A stretch of DNA of 64,000 nt, taken from assembly GCF_008710275.1 (NCBI RefSeq), contig NZ_VYQE01000005.1:1-64000 (forward strand). The letters are read 5' to 3'. A program made the position numbers and the translations under genes. Of the stretch, positions 25,453 through 34,247 are shown piece by piece. Each line of letters begins with the position of its first letter. Position 1 is the stretch's first letter. The stretch comes from Histidinibacterium aquaticum (GTDB lineage Bacteria; Pseudomonadota; Alphaproteobacteria; Rhodobacterales; Rhodobacteraceae). The notes under the pieces were generated by a model, which was not told the DNA's origin, did no database searches, and worked only from the letters and a program-made list of their open reading frames with translations.

Positions 25453-25609
25453 TCGGCAACACTCACTCTTGGGGAGGGGCCGTCAGCCGGGCGGCCCCTT
25501 TCGCCTTTCCGGGCTTGTCATCGAAACTTCACCCAGAGGGCCGTTCTGCGCCCTGCACGGAGCTTCCGAAATGCCGTATATCCGATCCCAGATGAATAGG
25601 AGGATGGAC

Positions 25610-26029
25610 ATGCTGCGACGCACCTTCCTGACCGCCGCCGCCGCGCTGCCCCTCGCGGGCCGGGCCGTCGCGCAGACCGAAGACGCGCCGATCAAGCTGC
25701 GCGAGCTCTACGAGGGCCGCCAACTCAGCGCGCTGGGCGAAGATCTGCTCGGCGAGCGGATCACGGTCGAAGGCTACATGGCCCCGCCGCTCAAGGCCGA
25801 CTCGCAGTTCTTCGTGCTGACCAAGATGCCGATGGCCGTCTGCCCGTTTTGCGAGACCTCGGCGGAGTGGCCCGACGATATCGTCGCGATCTACACGAAG
25901 CGGACGGTGGACGTGATCCCCTTCAACGTGGGCATCGACACCACGGGCATTCTCGAGTGGGGCGAGTACCGCGACCCCGACACCGGGTTCGTCTCCATGT
26001 TGCGGCTGACCGACGCCACGTATGGATAA
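25610..26029 (+). CDS. Secreted CPFC-motif protein associated with ABC exporter
   Basis: AGGAGG six bases before the ATG at 25610 fixes this start; an upstream ATG at 25604 is too close. The 139-residue product has a twin-arginine-like signal (MLRRTFLTAAAALPLAGRAVAQ), then an OB-like beta region (GERITVEGYMAPPLKADSQF) and a Cys78-Pro-Phe-Cys81 motif that could bind metal or a thiol. Eight bases overlap with the ABC ATPase gene. Small secreted proteins with this opening sit beside FtsX-like ABC genes in related genomes and resemble the DUF3299 group, but the assignment is not certain. A role in metal handling or envelope export is inferred. Confidence 0.6.
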   Translation: MLRRTFLTAAAALPLAGRAVAQTEDAPIKLRELYEGRQLSALGEDLLGERITVEGYMAPPLKADSQFFVLTKMPMAVCPFCETSAEWPDDIVAIYTKRTVDVIPFNVGIDTTGILEWGEYRDPDTGFVSMLRLTDATYG

Positions 26030-26699
26030 CGGACTATCGCTGTCGGTGCGGGATCTGACCGTCGCGGGCGACCGGGGGCGGTCGATCCTCTCGCTGGACC
26101 GGCTGGTGCTCGAGCCCGGCGTGGCGCTCGGGGTGCAGGGCCCGTCGGGAGCCGGGAAGTCGACCTTGATCTTCGCCCTCGCGGGGCTTGCCGCCAGCGC
26201 CACGGGCTCGGTGCGCTGGGGCGAGACGGACCTGCTGTCCCTCTCTGCGCGCCGCACCGCAGCGTTTCGCGCCCGAAACATCGGCCTCATCTTCCAGGAC
26301 TTCCTGCTCTTCGATGAGCTCGGCGCGGAGGACAATGCCTCTGTCCAGTCGCTCTTCGCGCCGCGCGGCAGGCGTCCGGGACTGCGGGAGCAGGCGGGCG
26401 CGATGCTCGACCGGCTCAAGGTTCCGAAGGCGAGCCGCACCGTCGCGAGCTATTCCGGCGGCGAGCGTCAGCGGGTCTCCGTCGCGCGGGCGCTGGCGCA
26501 TGAGCCCGCCATCGTGCTCGCCGACGAGCCGACCGCGAGCCTCCATCGCGCAGCCGCCGACGCGCTGACCGACGACCTGCTCGCCGACGTCCGCGCCCGC
26601 GGTCGCACCCTGATCGTCGCGAGCCACGACGAACGCCTGCTTTCGCGGATGGACCGGCGTTTGCATCTCGCCGACGGCACCGTCCGGGAGGCGGCATGA
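26022..26699 (+). CDS. ABC transporter ATP-binding protein, LolD/MacB type
   Basis: The 225-residue ATPase has Walker A GPSGAGKS (about 41-48), Q-loop NIGLIFQDF, signature YSGGERQ and Walker B IVLADEPTA with the H-loop in VASHD. Sequence and size place it with LolD/MacB-type ATPases that drive FtsX-like permeases in mechanotransmission rather than transport through a pore. It overlaps the secreted protein gene by eight bases and the permease gene by four, so the three form one unit. Substrate unknown. Confidence 0.88.
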   Translation: MDNGLSLSVRDLTVAGDRGRSILSLDRLVLEPGVALGVQGPSGAGKSTLIFALAGLAASATGSVRWGETDLLSLSARRTAAFRARNIGLIFQDFLLFDELGAEDNASVQSLFAPRGRRPGLREQAGAMLDRLKVPKASRTVASYSGGERQRVSVARALAHEPAIVLADEPTASLHRAAADALTDDLLADVRARGRTLIVASHDERLLSRMDRRLHLADGTVREAA

Positions 26700-28006
26700 G
26701 GGACCTCTGGCTCGACCTCTCCGCCACGACGCAGGACGCGATCCTGCTTGTCGCGCTGCTGCTGCCGGGCGCCATCCTCGCCGCGCTGCTGCTTCGCGGA
26801 TTTGCGCCGGGGCCGCTGGTGAGGGCGCTGCTCTGGCGGTTCCGCTGGGCCAACGCCGTCTTCGCTCTGCTCATCGCCATCTCCGTTGGCTCCGGCCTTG
26901 CACTCATCGCGCAGGAGCGCGGCCTGAGGCAGGGCACCGCGCAGGCAGCGGACAAGTTCGACATGGTAGTCTCCGCGCCGGGGTCGGAGCTGACCATGAT
27001 GTTGGCCGCCGTCTTCCTGCAGGCGACCGATGCGCCGCTGCTGGACGGCGAAACCTACCAGGAGATCGCGACCCACCCGCGGGTCAAGATCGCGGCGCCG
27101 CTGGCCTTCGGGGACAGCTACGAGCGCGCGCCGGTGGTGGGCACGATCGCCGATTTCGTGACCTACCTGTCGGACGGAGAAATCGAGGGGCGAATGTGGA
27201 CCTCGACCTTCGAGGCCGTCGCGGGTGCGAATGCCCCGGCCGGGATCGGCGACAGCTTCGTGCCGGCCCACGGGCACGGCGACTCGGCCGAGGAGGGCGC
27301 CCACGGCGACGCCTTCACCGTGGTTGGGCGTCTTCCGCCCACGGGCTCGCCCTGGGACAACGCGATCCTGATCCCCGTGGAGGCGGTCTGGGCGGTCCAC
27401 GGGCTCGCCGACGGGCATGCGCCCGACGCGGAGTCCCGCCTGGGCCCGCCCTTCGATGCGCGCTACTTCCCGGGGACTCCGGCGGTGGTCGTGCGGGCGG
27501 AAAGCCTCGGAGCGACCTATGCGCTGCGCTCGGAGTTCACCCGCGACGCGGAGACCATGGCCTTCTTCCCCGGCGCGGTCCTGTCGGACCTCTACCGGAT
27601 CATGGGCGACGTGCGTCAGGCCATGTCGGCGCTGACTCTGGTGACGCAGGCTCTCGTGGCGATCTCTGTCCTTCTTGGGCTCTTCATCCTGTCACGACTT
27701 TTCCGAAGACAGCTTGCGCTGCTCCGGGCGCTGGGGGCGCCGCCGCGCTTCATCATGGCGGTGATCTGGTCCTACGCCGCGGCGCTGCTCGCCGCTGGCA
27801 CGGCGCTGGGCATCGGGCTGGGCTACCTCACTGCCGCCGTGCTCTCGCGGGTCGTCACCGCGCGGACAGACATCCTCGTACAGGCAAGTCTCGGCTGGAC
27901 GGAGATGCATCTCGCCGCCGGGTTCCTCTCGGCCATGCTCGTGCTCTCGCTGGTACCTGCCTGGTCGGTCCTGCGCGCGCCGGTGCTGTCCGGGCTGAGG
28001 TCCTAG
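26696..28006 (+). CDS. FtsX-like ABC permease with His-rich periplasmic loop
   Basis: The 436-residue protein has two N-terminal hydrophobic segments (about 15-36 and 51-68), a large periplasmic domain (about 75-295), and three C-terminal helices (about 305-330, 350-375, 400-422) with the FtsX/MacB ending. In the periplasmic domain lies HGHGDSAEEGAHGD (about 185-198), a His/Asp-rich patch that could bind metal ions. Together with the CPFC protein and ATPase it makes a likely envelope export or metal-related system. Its TAG stop shares CTAG with the stop of the convergent LacI gene. Confidence 0.82.
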   Translation: MRDLWLDLSATTQDAILLVALLLPGAILAALLLRGFAPGPLVRALLWRFRWANAVFALLIAISVGSGLALIAQERGLRQGTAQAADKFDMVVSAPGSELTMMLAAVFLQATDAPLLDGETYQEIATHPRVKIAAPLAFGDSYERAPVVGTIADFVTYLSDGEIEGRMWTSTFEAVAGANAPAGIGDSFVPAHGHGDSAEEGAHGDAFTVVGRLPPTGSPWDNAILIPVEAVWAVHGLADGHAPDAESRLGPPFDARYFPGTPAVVVRAESLGATYALRSEFTRDAETMAFFPGAVLSDLYRIMGDVRQAMSALTLVTQALVAISVLLGLFILSRLFRRQLALLRALGAPPRFIMAVIWSYAAALLAAGTALGIGLGYLTAAVLSRVVTARTDILVQASLGWTEMHLAAGFLSAMLVLSLVPAWSVLRAPVLSGLRS

Positions 28007-29022
28007 CTCCGGGTTAGCGTGTCGCCGAGGGTGACCGTGGGCTCGAGCTCTACCAGTTCGGGCTCGAGGTCGCCCTCCTGCCGGTCGAGGATCATCTGCG
28101 CCGCGCGTTCGCCGATGGTGCGGCGGCAGGCGTCCATCGTGGCGAGCTGGCGGGGCAGACCGTCCAGCAGCTCCACCCCGTTGAAGCCGGCGAGCCCGAT
28201 CTGGCCGGGCACGTCGATGCCCCGGTCGAGCAGGTAGAGAAGTCCGCCCGCACCGATCATGTCGTTGGAATAGTAGATGAAATCGAGGTCCGGTGTGCGC
28301 GAGAGCATCTGGTGCGTCAGCTCCCGGCCCTTCGCGAGAGCCGAGCCACCCGAGTAGAACTCCTGGTCGGCGATCTCGAGGCCCGCCTTGCCGAGTTGCC
28401 GGGTGAAGCCCTCGAACCGTTTTCGGGCGCGGTGATCCAGCGGCATCTTGGTGCCCACGAAGCCGATGCGCCTGTAGCCCGCCTGGAGGATCGCCTCGGC
28501 CATCTGGCGGCCCGCCCGCCGGTGGGAAATGCCGACGCAACAATCCACCGGCTCGCCGTCGGTATCCATGATCTCGACCACGGGGCAGCCGGCGCGTGCG
28601 AGCATCGCCTTGGAGGCATCGGAATGCTCGACGCCCGCGATGATGACCCCGGAGGGCCGCCAGGAGAGCATCTCGAAGAGGACCTTCTCCTCCTTGTCCT
28701 GCCGGTAGTCGGTCACCCCGACGACGGGCTGCAGCGGGGTCGTCTCCAGCGTTTCCGAGATGCCGGAGAGGACTTCGGGGAAGACCATGTTCTTGAGCGA
28801 GGGGATGACCACGGCCACGAGATTCACACGGCTCGAGGCGAGGGCGCCCGCGATCTTGTTGGGGACGTAGCCGAGGCGCTTGGCGGCCTCCTGCACGCGC
28901 AGCCGGGTCGCCTCGCTGACGTCGCCCTTGTTTCGCAGCACGCGGCTAACTGTCATCTCGCTGACCCCCGAGGCTTCGGAGACATCTCGGAGGGTCAGGG
29001 GTCGGCGGGGGGGCTTTGGCAC
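28003..29022 (-). CDS. LacI-family regulator, GntR-like
   Basis: The 339-residue protein has the LacI HTH and hinge (TLRDVSEASGVSEMTVSRVL, then RNKGDVSEATRLRVQEAAKRLGYVPN) and a sugar-binding-type core from about 65. The wording resembles gluconate repressor GntR-type members. No sugar catabolic gene is adjacent, so its target is not clear; the AEC transporter beyond the tRNA is the only nearby candidate. Its stop overlaps that of the ABC permease gene by four bases in convergent orientation. Confidence 0.88.
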   Translation of the reverse strand: MPKPPRRPLTLRDVSEASGVSEMTVSRVLRNKGDVSEATRLRVQEAAKRLGYVPNKIAGALASSRVNLVAVVIPSLKNMVFPEVLSGISETLETTPLQPVVGVTDYRQDKEEKVLFEMLSWRPSGVIIAGVEHSDASKAMLARAGCPVVEIMDTDGEPVDCCVGISHRRAGRQMAEAILQAGYRRIGFVGTKMPLDHRARKRFEGFTRQLGKAGLEIADQEFYSGGSALAKGRELTHQMLSRTPDLDFIYYSNDMIGAGGLLYLLDRGIDVPGQIGLAGFNGVELLDGLPRQLATMDACRRTIGERAAQMILDRQEGDLEPELVELEPTVTLGDTLTRS

Positions 29023-29141
29023 GTCGGGAGTCCTCGGGGTCGGTCAACGCAGTGTTACTCTGCCCGCCCGCCGGTGTCCAAGCGGAGCGTTCCCGTGCGT
29101 TGACCCGTGCGTCAAAGCCGGGCAAAGACGAGGACGGCGCG

Positions 29142-29218
29142 GCCCCGTGGCTCAACTGGATAGAGCAGCCCCCTCCTAAGGGGCAGGTTGCAGGTTCGAA
29201 TCCTGCCGGGGTCACCAT
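29142..29218 (+). tRNA. tRNA-Arg (anticodon CCU)
   Basis: The 77-base cloverleaf is complete: acceptor GGCCCCG paired with CGGGGTC, D-arm GCTC, anticodon stem CCCCT/AGGGG around loop with CCT, T-arm GCAGGTTCGAATCCTGC and encoded CCA. It reads AGG codons. No integrated element sits at its 3' end; the AEC transporter gene starts 73 bases later. Confidence 0.96.
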
Positions 29219-29291
29219 CGCCTCACCTCCTCGACGGCGGCCGGGCTTCCTGCGAGAACCGGGGGCGGGCGAAAAGGGACGGCCGACCGAC

Positions 29292-30200
29292 ATGCTGGTG
29301 ATCACGATCTGGCCGATCTTCGCGCTGATCTGCCTGGGCTACGTCCTCTTCTGCATCGGTTTCCCCTCCGAGAGCTTCTGGGCGGCGGCAGAGCGCCTCA
29401 ACTACTTCGTCCTGTTTCCCGCCCTTCTGGTGTCCAGCCTTGCCGAGGCCCCGGTCTACGACCCCGCCGTGCTTCGCCTCGGGGCCGCGGCGATCGTGAC
29501 GATCCTCCTGGGCGCCGCAGCCGTGGCCCTGTTCCGCCGGATCCGGCCCATGCCGGCGCGGCGCTACGGGCCGGTCCTCCAAGGTGTCGTCCGGTTCAAC
29601 ACCTACCTCGGGCTGTCCATCCTCGCCGTGCTCGCGGGATCGGAGGGGATCGAGCGCGCCGCGATCTACCTGGCGGTCTCGGTGCCGCTCGTGAATGTCC
29701 TGGCGATCCTCGCGCTGAGCGGCGGTGAGGCGTCGCGACATCCGCTGGACCTGCTGCGGACGGTTCTGACCAACCCGCTCATCCTCGCGTGCCTGATGGG
29801 TGGCGGCCTGGCCCTCGCGGGGATCGGCCTGCCGCTCGGCACCGGCGATTTCCTCTCGCTCCTGGGGCAGGCGAGCCTGCCGCTGGGTCTGCTCTGCGTC
29901 GGCGCGGCGCTGAGGCCCGTGTCGCTTCGCCGGGACGTGGTGGCGCTCCTCGGGACTGGCGCGGCCCGGCTCCTTGCGATGCCCGCGCTCGCGACAGCGG
30001 TCGCCGTCGGGCTCGGACTGTCCGGGGTGGAGGCCCTGGTCCTCGTCGTCTTTTCCGCCGTGCCCACGGCTCCGTCGGCCTACGTCCTGACCCGCCAGCT
30101 GAACGGCGACGCGAGCTTCATGGCCGGGATTGTGACCTCCCAGACGATTGCGGTCATAGCGACCTTGCCGCTCCTGCTTCTCGTCGGTCCCTTCGGGTAG
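29292..30200 (+). CDS. AEC-family (auxin efflux carrier type) permease
   Basis: The 302-residue membrane protein has about ten hydrophobic segments, starting LVITIWPIFALICLGYVLF, in the AEC/BASS arrangement of two five-helix repeats. Proline-rich MSGLG-like loops (NPLILACLMGGGLAL and SAVPTAPSAYVLTRQL) match the family. Bacterial members export or exchange malonate, malate or other small acids. The ATG at 29292 is preferred over an upstream frame that overlaps the tRNA. No operon partner. Confidence 0.85.
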   Translation: MLVITIWPIFALICLGYVLFCIGFPSESFWAAAERLNYFVLFPALLVSSLAEAPVYDPAVLRLGAAAIVTILLGAAAVALFRRIRPMPARRYGPVLQGVVRFNTYLGLSILAVLAGSEGIERAAIYLAVSVPLVNVLAILALSGGEASRHPLDLLRTVLTNPLILACLMGGGLALAGIGLPLGTGDFLSLLGQASLPLGLLCVGAALRPVSLRRDVVALLGTGAARLLAMPALATAVAVGLGLSGVEALVLVVFSAVPTAPSAYVLTRQLNGDASFMAGIVTSQTIAVIATLPLLLLVGPFG

Positions 30201-30338
30201 CTACGTCAGACTCGGGCGGTGCGTGCGTTCCGCACTGCCATGTGATAGGACACCGCCATCGGTCATAGAAAATCCTAGGGCATGGCCGGCTGAGAGCCGC
30301 CATTACGTGCTCTTGCCCCGAGGCGAGAGAGGCAGAAC

Positions 30339-31049
30339 ATGGCGTCTTCATTCCGAAATCTTCTTCTTGGCGGCCTCCCGCCGGATCAGCTCGCCCTCCT
30401 GACGCCGTACCTCGAACCCGTCGAACTCACTGTTTTTCAGAAGATCGAACTGCCCCGGCAGCCGATCCGGCATGTCTACTTCCCGGAGAGCGGCCTGCTG
30501 TCGGTGATCGCGAAGTCCCGAAGCGGCGACCAGGAGATCGAGGCCGGGCTAATCGGGCGAGAGGCATTGTCGGGCGCCATGGTCGTCATGGGCAATGACC
30601 GGTCGCCTCACCAGACCGAAGTTCAGATCGGGGGAGCCGCCCACCGGATCGAAAGCGACCGGCTGCGCGAGGCGATGAAGGACGATGAATTGCGGACGAT
30701 CCTTCTACGCTACGTCCAAGTCTTCTCGATCCAAACAGCTCATACCGCGCTCGCCAACGGGCGCCTCAAGCTGGAGGGGCGTCTCGCCCGGTGGCTGCTG
30801 ATGTCTCACGACCGTCTCGAGACGGACGAGATCGAACTGACCCACGACTTTCTGGCCCTGATGATCGGCGTTCGCCGCGCGGGGGTCACCGTCGCAATCC
30901 ACGCGCTGGAGGATGCCGGGCTGATCCGTGCCGGACGCGGGGCAATCACCGTGATTGACCGCGAGGGGCTTAAGAAGGCGTCCGACGGCGGCTACGGCGT
31001 CCCCGAGGCCGAGTACGAGCGGCTTACCGGGGTGGCCTTCGGAAGCTGA
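30339..31049 (+). CDS. Crp/Fnr-family transcriptional regulator (copy 2)
   Basis: The 236-residue protein has an effector-domain roll (about 12-128) and a winged helix (about 143-222, FLALMIGVRRAGVTVAIHAL). It is a close relative of the protein at 303-1016 across its whole length. No N-terminal Fe-S cysteines are present. It converges on, and overlaps by 26 bases, the HWE-type kinase gene; such pairs of Crp-like regulator and sensorless kinase are frequent in Rhodobacterales stress loci. GAGAGAGG precedes the ATG. Confidence 0.87.
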   Translation: MASSFRNLLLGGLPPDQLALLTPYLEPVELTVFQKIELPRQPIRHVYFPESGLLSVIAKSRSGDQEIEAGLIGREALSGAMVVMGNDRSPHQTEVQIGGAAHRIESDRLREAMKDDELRTILLRYVQVFSIQTAHTALANGRLKLEGRLARWLLMSHDRLETDEIELTHDFLALMIGVRRAGVTVAIHALEDAGLIRAGRGAITVIDREGLKKASDGGYGVPEAEYERLTGVAFGS

Positions 31050-31698
31050 GGCGGACGACCGCACCGCTGTCATTGCGGTAGGACAGATCACCTCCGAGCC
31101 CCTCGGCGAGGGAACCGACGATGTGCATTCCCATGCTGTCGGGCGCGCTTCCGTCGAAGCCCTCCGGCAGGCCAGGCCCCGTATCGCGGACCTCGAGAAA
31201 GAGGTGAGTCCCGTCCGAACTGCCGATCTCGACGCTGATGCAGGCGTCAGGGTCGCTCCCGTGGGCGTGTTTCACCGCATTCAGGCAAAGCTCCGTTACG
31301 ATCACGGCGATGTCGGTGGCCGCGTGTCCCGTCACCTCGGCGGGGCACCCCCGGACCTCGATGCGGGTGCCGAGGCTCTCCGTTATCCGGGCGGAGATGC
31401 TTCGGAGGAAGGAAATCAGCTCGACCGGCGCGCCGGGCTCGAGCGAGTAGAGGTGCTTGTGAAGGAGCGCGATGCCGTCGATCCGGGCCGAGGCTTCGAG
31501 GAGGGCCTCCGAGGCTTCGGCCGTCGCCACTTGCCGCCGCTTGTGACGAAGCATCGCCGCCACCATTGAAAGGCTGTTGGAAACCCTGTGGTTCGTCTCG
31601 GCGATGTAGACGTCTGCCCCTGTCGACTCGTCTTTCGATGAAGGGACCGTCTTTGTGGACGGTTCACTTTCTGCCGAGGACGCCGGGGGTTTTGTCAT
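31024..31698 (-). CDS. HisKA_2/HWE-type histidine kinase without sensor domain
   Basis: The 224-residue protein has a polar, Ser/Thr-rich start (1-28), the HisKA_2 dimerisation helix with phospho-acceptor His37 in ETNHRVSNSLSMVAAML, and an ATPase domain with N-box TELCLNAVKHA and G-box DTGPGLPEG. It has no PAS, GAF or membrane segment, so input must come from a partner protein. Family members often act in the general stress response (PhyR/EcfG). No response regulator is adjacent. It overlaps the convergent Crp-like gene by 26 bases. Confidence 0.85.
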   Translation of the reverse strand: MTKPPASSAESEPSTKTVPSSKDESTGADVYIAETNHRVSNSLSMVAAMLRHKRRQVATAEASEALLEASARIDGIALLHKHLYSLEPGAPVELISFLRSISARITESLGTRIEVRGCPAEVTGHAATDIAVIVTELCLNAVKHAHGSDPDACISVEIGSSDGTHLFLEVRDTGPGLPEGFDGSAPDSMGMHIVGSLAEGLGGDLSYRNDSGAVVRLSFRRPPR

Positions 31699-31797
31699 GG
31701 GTCCAGGATACGCGCAGGGCCAGCTTGCAGACCACGGCTAAGCTGGTGCGATAACGCACCACGGCGTCGTTTGTCGGCGGCGCTGCGCTACCGCGGG

Positions 31798-32502
31798 TCA
31801 GACCATCCGGATGACGCCCTTGTCGATCGCGAGCATGTAGCCGCGCCGGGCGATGTTCTTGACCAGCAGCTCGGACATCATCTGGTTGCCGAGAGAGTCC
31901 CTCAGCCGCTTGATGCGCGTGGCGCCGGCGGCTTCGTCGCAATCGGCCTCGGACCGGCCGGAGATCACCGCCTCGATCTGGGCGCCGGTCAGGACCTCGT
32001 CGTCGAGGCGGGCCTCCGCGAGGACACCGAGCGTCTCCATCGCGGCGGCGGTCAGCTTGAACTCGAAATTGTTGAGGTAGACGAGGTTGCTCTGACGCGA
32101 GATCGTCAGGGTGTTCACCTCGATGCCCTGGCGCTCGATCTGCCCCATCCGACGGTTGAGCGCGATCAGCATCACCAGGAACACCACGGCCGCGATCAGC
32201 AGGCCGGTGGCGAAGACCAGCAGCACGAAGATGACGAAGCGGTAGCTCGTCAGCGTCTCGGAAAACGCCGTGCCGGATTGGGCGAGGATCTCCAGGAGCC
32301 GGATCTCGGCCTGGCCGGTCAGATCGCTATTCTCGATGAAGAGGCGCTCGACACGGGCATTGAAGGCGTTCGCGTCGGGAAGATTGATGAAGAGCAGGAC
32401 CGCCGCCGTCCCGAGGATCAGGACGATGGCGACGATGCCGGCTGTGACGACGCGGGTCCCCGCGACACGGGTCTCAGTAGCGGAGGTAGTTATTTCCCGC
32501 AT
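31798..32502 (-). CDS. Two-helix membrane protein with C-terminal winged-helix domain
   Basis: The 234-residue protein has two hydrophobic helices (about 18-39 and 88-114) with a 48-residue loop between them, then a charged linker and a domain (about 147-234) that looks like an OmpR-type winged helix: KLTAAAMETLGVLAEA, then RIKRLRDSLGNQMM and VKNIARRGYMLAI. With both termini in the cytosol, the DNA-binding-like part would be at the C-terminus, the reverse of ToxR/CadC. It overlaps the small secreted-protein gene upstream by 29 bases. Function inferred as membrane-linked regulation; no homologue named. Confidence 0.65.
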   Translation of the reverse strand: MREITTSATETRVAGTRVVTAGIVAIVLILGTAAVLLFINLPDANAFNARVERLFIENSDLTGQAEIRLLEILAQSGTAFSETLTSYRFVIFVLLVFATGLLIAAVVFLVMLIALNRRMGQIERQGIEVNTLTISRQSNLVYLNNFEFKLTAAAMETLGVLAEARLDDEVLTGAQIEAVISGRSEADCDEAAGATRIKRLRDSLGNQMMSELLVKNIARRGYMLAIDKGVIRMV

Positions 32503-32755
32503 CGTCTCTCCTCGAGTCGGCCCCGTCCTCGTCGAAGGTGTCCAGCACCTCGAGAAGCTGCCAGCCGGCCTCGGACAGACGGTCGTTCAGCTGTTCGGAC
32601 GCGTTATCCACACTACACGAGCCTTCGATCTCTGCCACACCGTAGTGCAGGCGCAAGGGGTCGTCCCGCTTGGCCTTGTAGTCGGCAAAGCACTCGGCGG
32701 CCGCCGGCAGGGCGGTCAGGGTGAGGATCGCAAGGGCGAGGAGGATGCGTGTCAT
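32474..32755 (-). CDS. Small secreted protein, overlapping the membrane winged-helix gene
   Basis: Read from the ATG at 32755 (GGAGG nine bases before), the product has 93 residues with a signal peptide ending about AAAE. The mature part is acidic with two cysteines (ECFADY and GSC) that could form a disulfide, and it ends YLRY. Many Rhodobacterales genomes have similar small periplasmic proteins of unknown function. The 29-base overlap with the next gene suggests they work together, perhaps as periplasmic partner of the membrane protein's loop. Confidence 0.65.
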   Translation of the reverse strand: MTRILLALAILTLTALPAAAECFADYKAKRDDPLRLHYGVAEIEGSCSVDNASEQLNDRLSEAGWQLLEVLDTFDEDGADSRRDDAGNNYLRY

Positions 32756-32914
32756 GGGTCGCACCCTCCGCTTGACCGGGGCTGCTAGTCAATAACCTCC
32801 GCCGTCCGGGGCCGGCTAGGGGATAGCGCGGGCCCGTTATTGTCTGCCGGTTCGGGTCGGCGCCAGGTCTGGGGCATCACAGCCCGTCCGCGGGCCCAGA
32901 CGAAAGGAAACCCG

Positions 32915-33487
32915 ATGTTCCGGAAGATGACCGCCTTCGCCCTCTCCGGGGTCCTCGCGACGACATCCCTCCTCCCGAGTGTGGCAGCGGCGAACGAACT
33001 CACGACCCAGAACACCCAGCGCGAATGGACCCAGCAGGATACGATCGGCGCGATCCTTTTCGGTCTCGGCGCGCTTGCCGTCGTCAATCAGCTCTCGAAG
33101 GACGACGACGATGATGATGACGACGACGACAAGAAGAAGCGCGAGGAGGCTCGCGACGATCGCGATGACCGCGACGTGCAGGTTCGCCCGGGCCGCGGGC
33201 ACGGCCGGGACCATGCGAACCGCGGTCATCGTGACCAGCGTGGTCGTCACGAGGGGCGCAGGTTCGATCCCTATGCCATTCCCGGGCGCTGCCTGAGAAA
33301 CATCAACCTCGCGGATGGCGGAAGCATCCGGCTCTTCACGCGCAACTGCCTGCGCGAGGCGGGCGTCCGCGTCCAGCAGCTGCCGGATGTCTGCTACCGC
33401 CGAGTCGAGGGGCGTCAGGGACACACCCGTCACGGCTGGGTGCCGCGCTGCCTCGGACGGCAGGGCTATTACCGCGTGGATTACTGA
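32915..33487 (+). CDS. Secreted protein with poly-Asp tract
   Basis: The start at 32915 follows AAAGGA by six bases and gives 190 residues. A signal peptide (about 1-25) is followed by a hydrophobic segment (about 43-60), then ten consecutive Asp (63-72), three Lys, and a highly charged Arg/Asp/His-rich linker (76-118). The C-terminal domain (about 120-190) has four cysteines (GRCLRN, RNCLRE, DVCYRR, PRCLGR), likely two disulfides. Related proteins are frequent in Rhodobacterales, function unknown. The Asp run could bind cations or be prone to length change. Confidence 0.7.
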   Translation: MFRKMTAFALSGVLATTSLLPSVAAANELTTQNTQREWTQQDTIGAILFGLGALAVVNQLSKDDDDDDDDDDKKKREEARDDRDDRDVQVRPGRGHGRDHANRGHRDQRGRHEGRRFDPYAIPGRCLRNINLADGGSIRLFTRNCLREAGVRVQQLPDVCYRRVEGRQGHTRHGWVPRCLGRQGYYRVDY

Positions 33488-33610
33488 GATCGGACGGCAG
33501 GTGTGCATCATCCCCAGTCTCCGTCGCGCCTGCCTCCGCGGCGCGGGAGGGTCATCCCCCCTCCCGCGTCACCTTATTTCCTGTTGCGCTGACCACGGCG
33601 CGCGGGGCAG

Positions 33611-34247
33611 ATGTCGGGCATGTCCGACGCCCCAGATTTCGCATTCGTCATCGCAGCTCAGCAGCGCGGATTTATTCGCGTCGCTGGCGTCGATGAGGTG
33701 GGCCGCGGGCCTCTCGCCGGGCCGGTGACGGCGGCGGCGGTGATCCTCGACCCGGCCCGGATTCCTGCGGGCCTGGGGGACAGCAAGACGCTCACCGCCC
33801 CAGTCCGCGAAGAGCTCGCCGCCGAGATCCACCAGGTGGCAGAGGTCGCCATCGCGCACGCTTCCGTCACGGAGATCGACGAGATCAATATCCTCCAGGC
33901 CAGCCACCTGGCGATGTGCCGCGCGATCGAGGCGCTCGGCGCGGATTTCGCCGTCGTCGACGGCCCGCACCTACCCCGCGATCTGCCCTGCCTGGGCGAG
34001 GCGGTGGTCAAGGGAGACGGCCGGTGCCTGGCCGTCGCGGCGGCCTCCATCGTGGCCAAGGTGGCCCGCGATGCGCTCATGGTGGACTTGGCGCAACAGC
34101 ATCCCGGCTATGGCTGGGAGACGAATATGGGCTACGGCTCGAAGCGTCACATTTCGGCACTTCAGGATCTCGGGCCGACCCCACACCATAGGCGAAGCTT
34201 CGCTCCGGTCCACAATATCCTGTGTCGAGAGGAAACCGTAACCTCTT

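Noticed and set aside
28880-29291. Plus- and minus-strand frames over the tRNA-Arg region
   Set aside because: They run through the tRNA and its flanks, have no domain, and the downstream transporter has its own good start at 29292.
30215-30239. Imperfect hairpin GGCGGTGCG / CGCACTGCC after the AEC gene
   Set aside because: Contains a G-T mismatch and has no T-tract. It is too weak to call a terminator.
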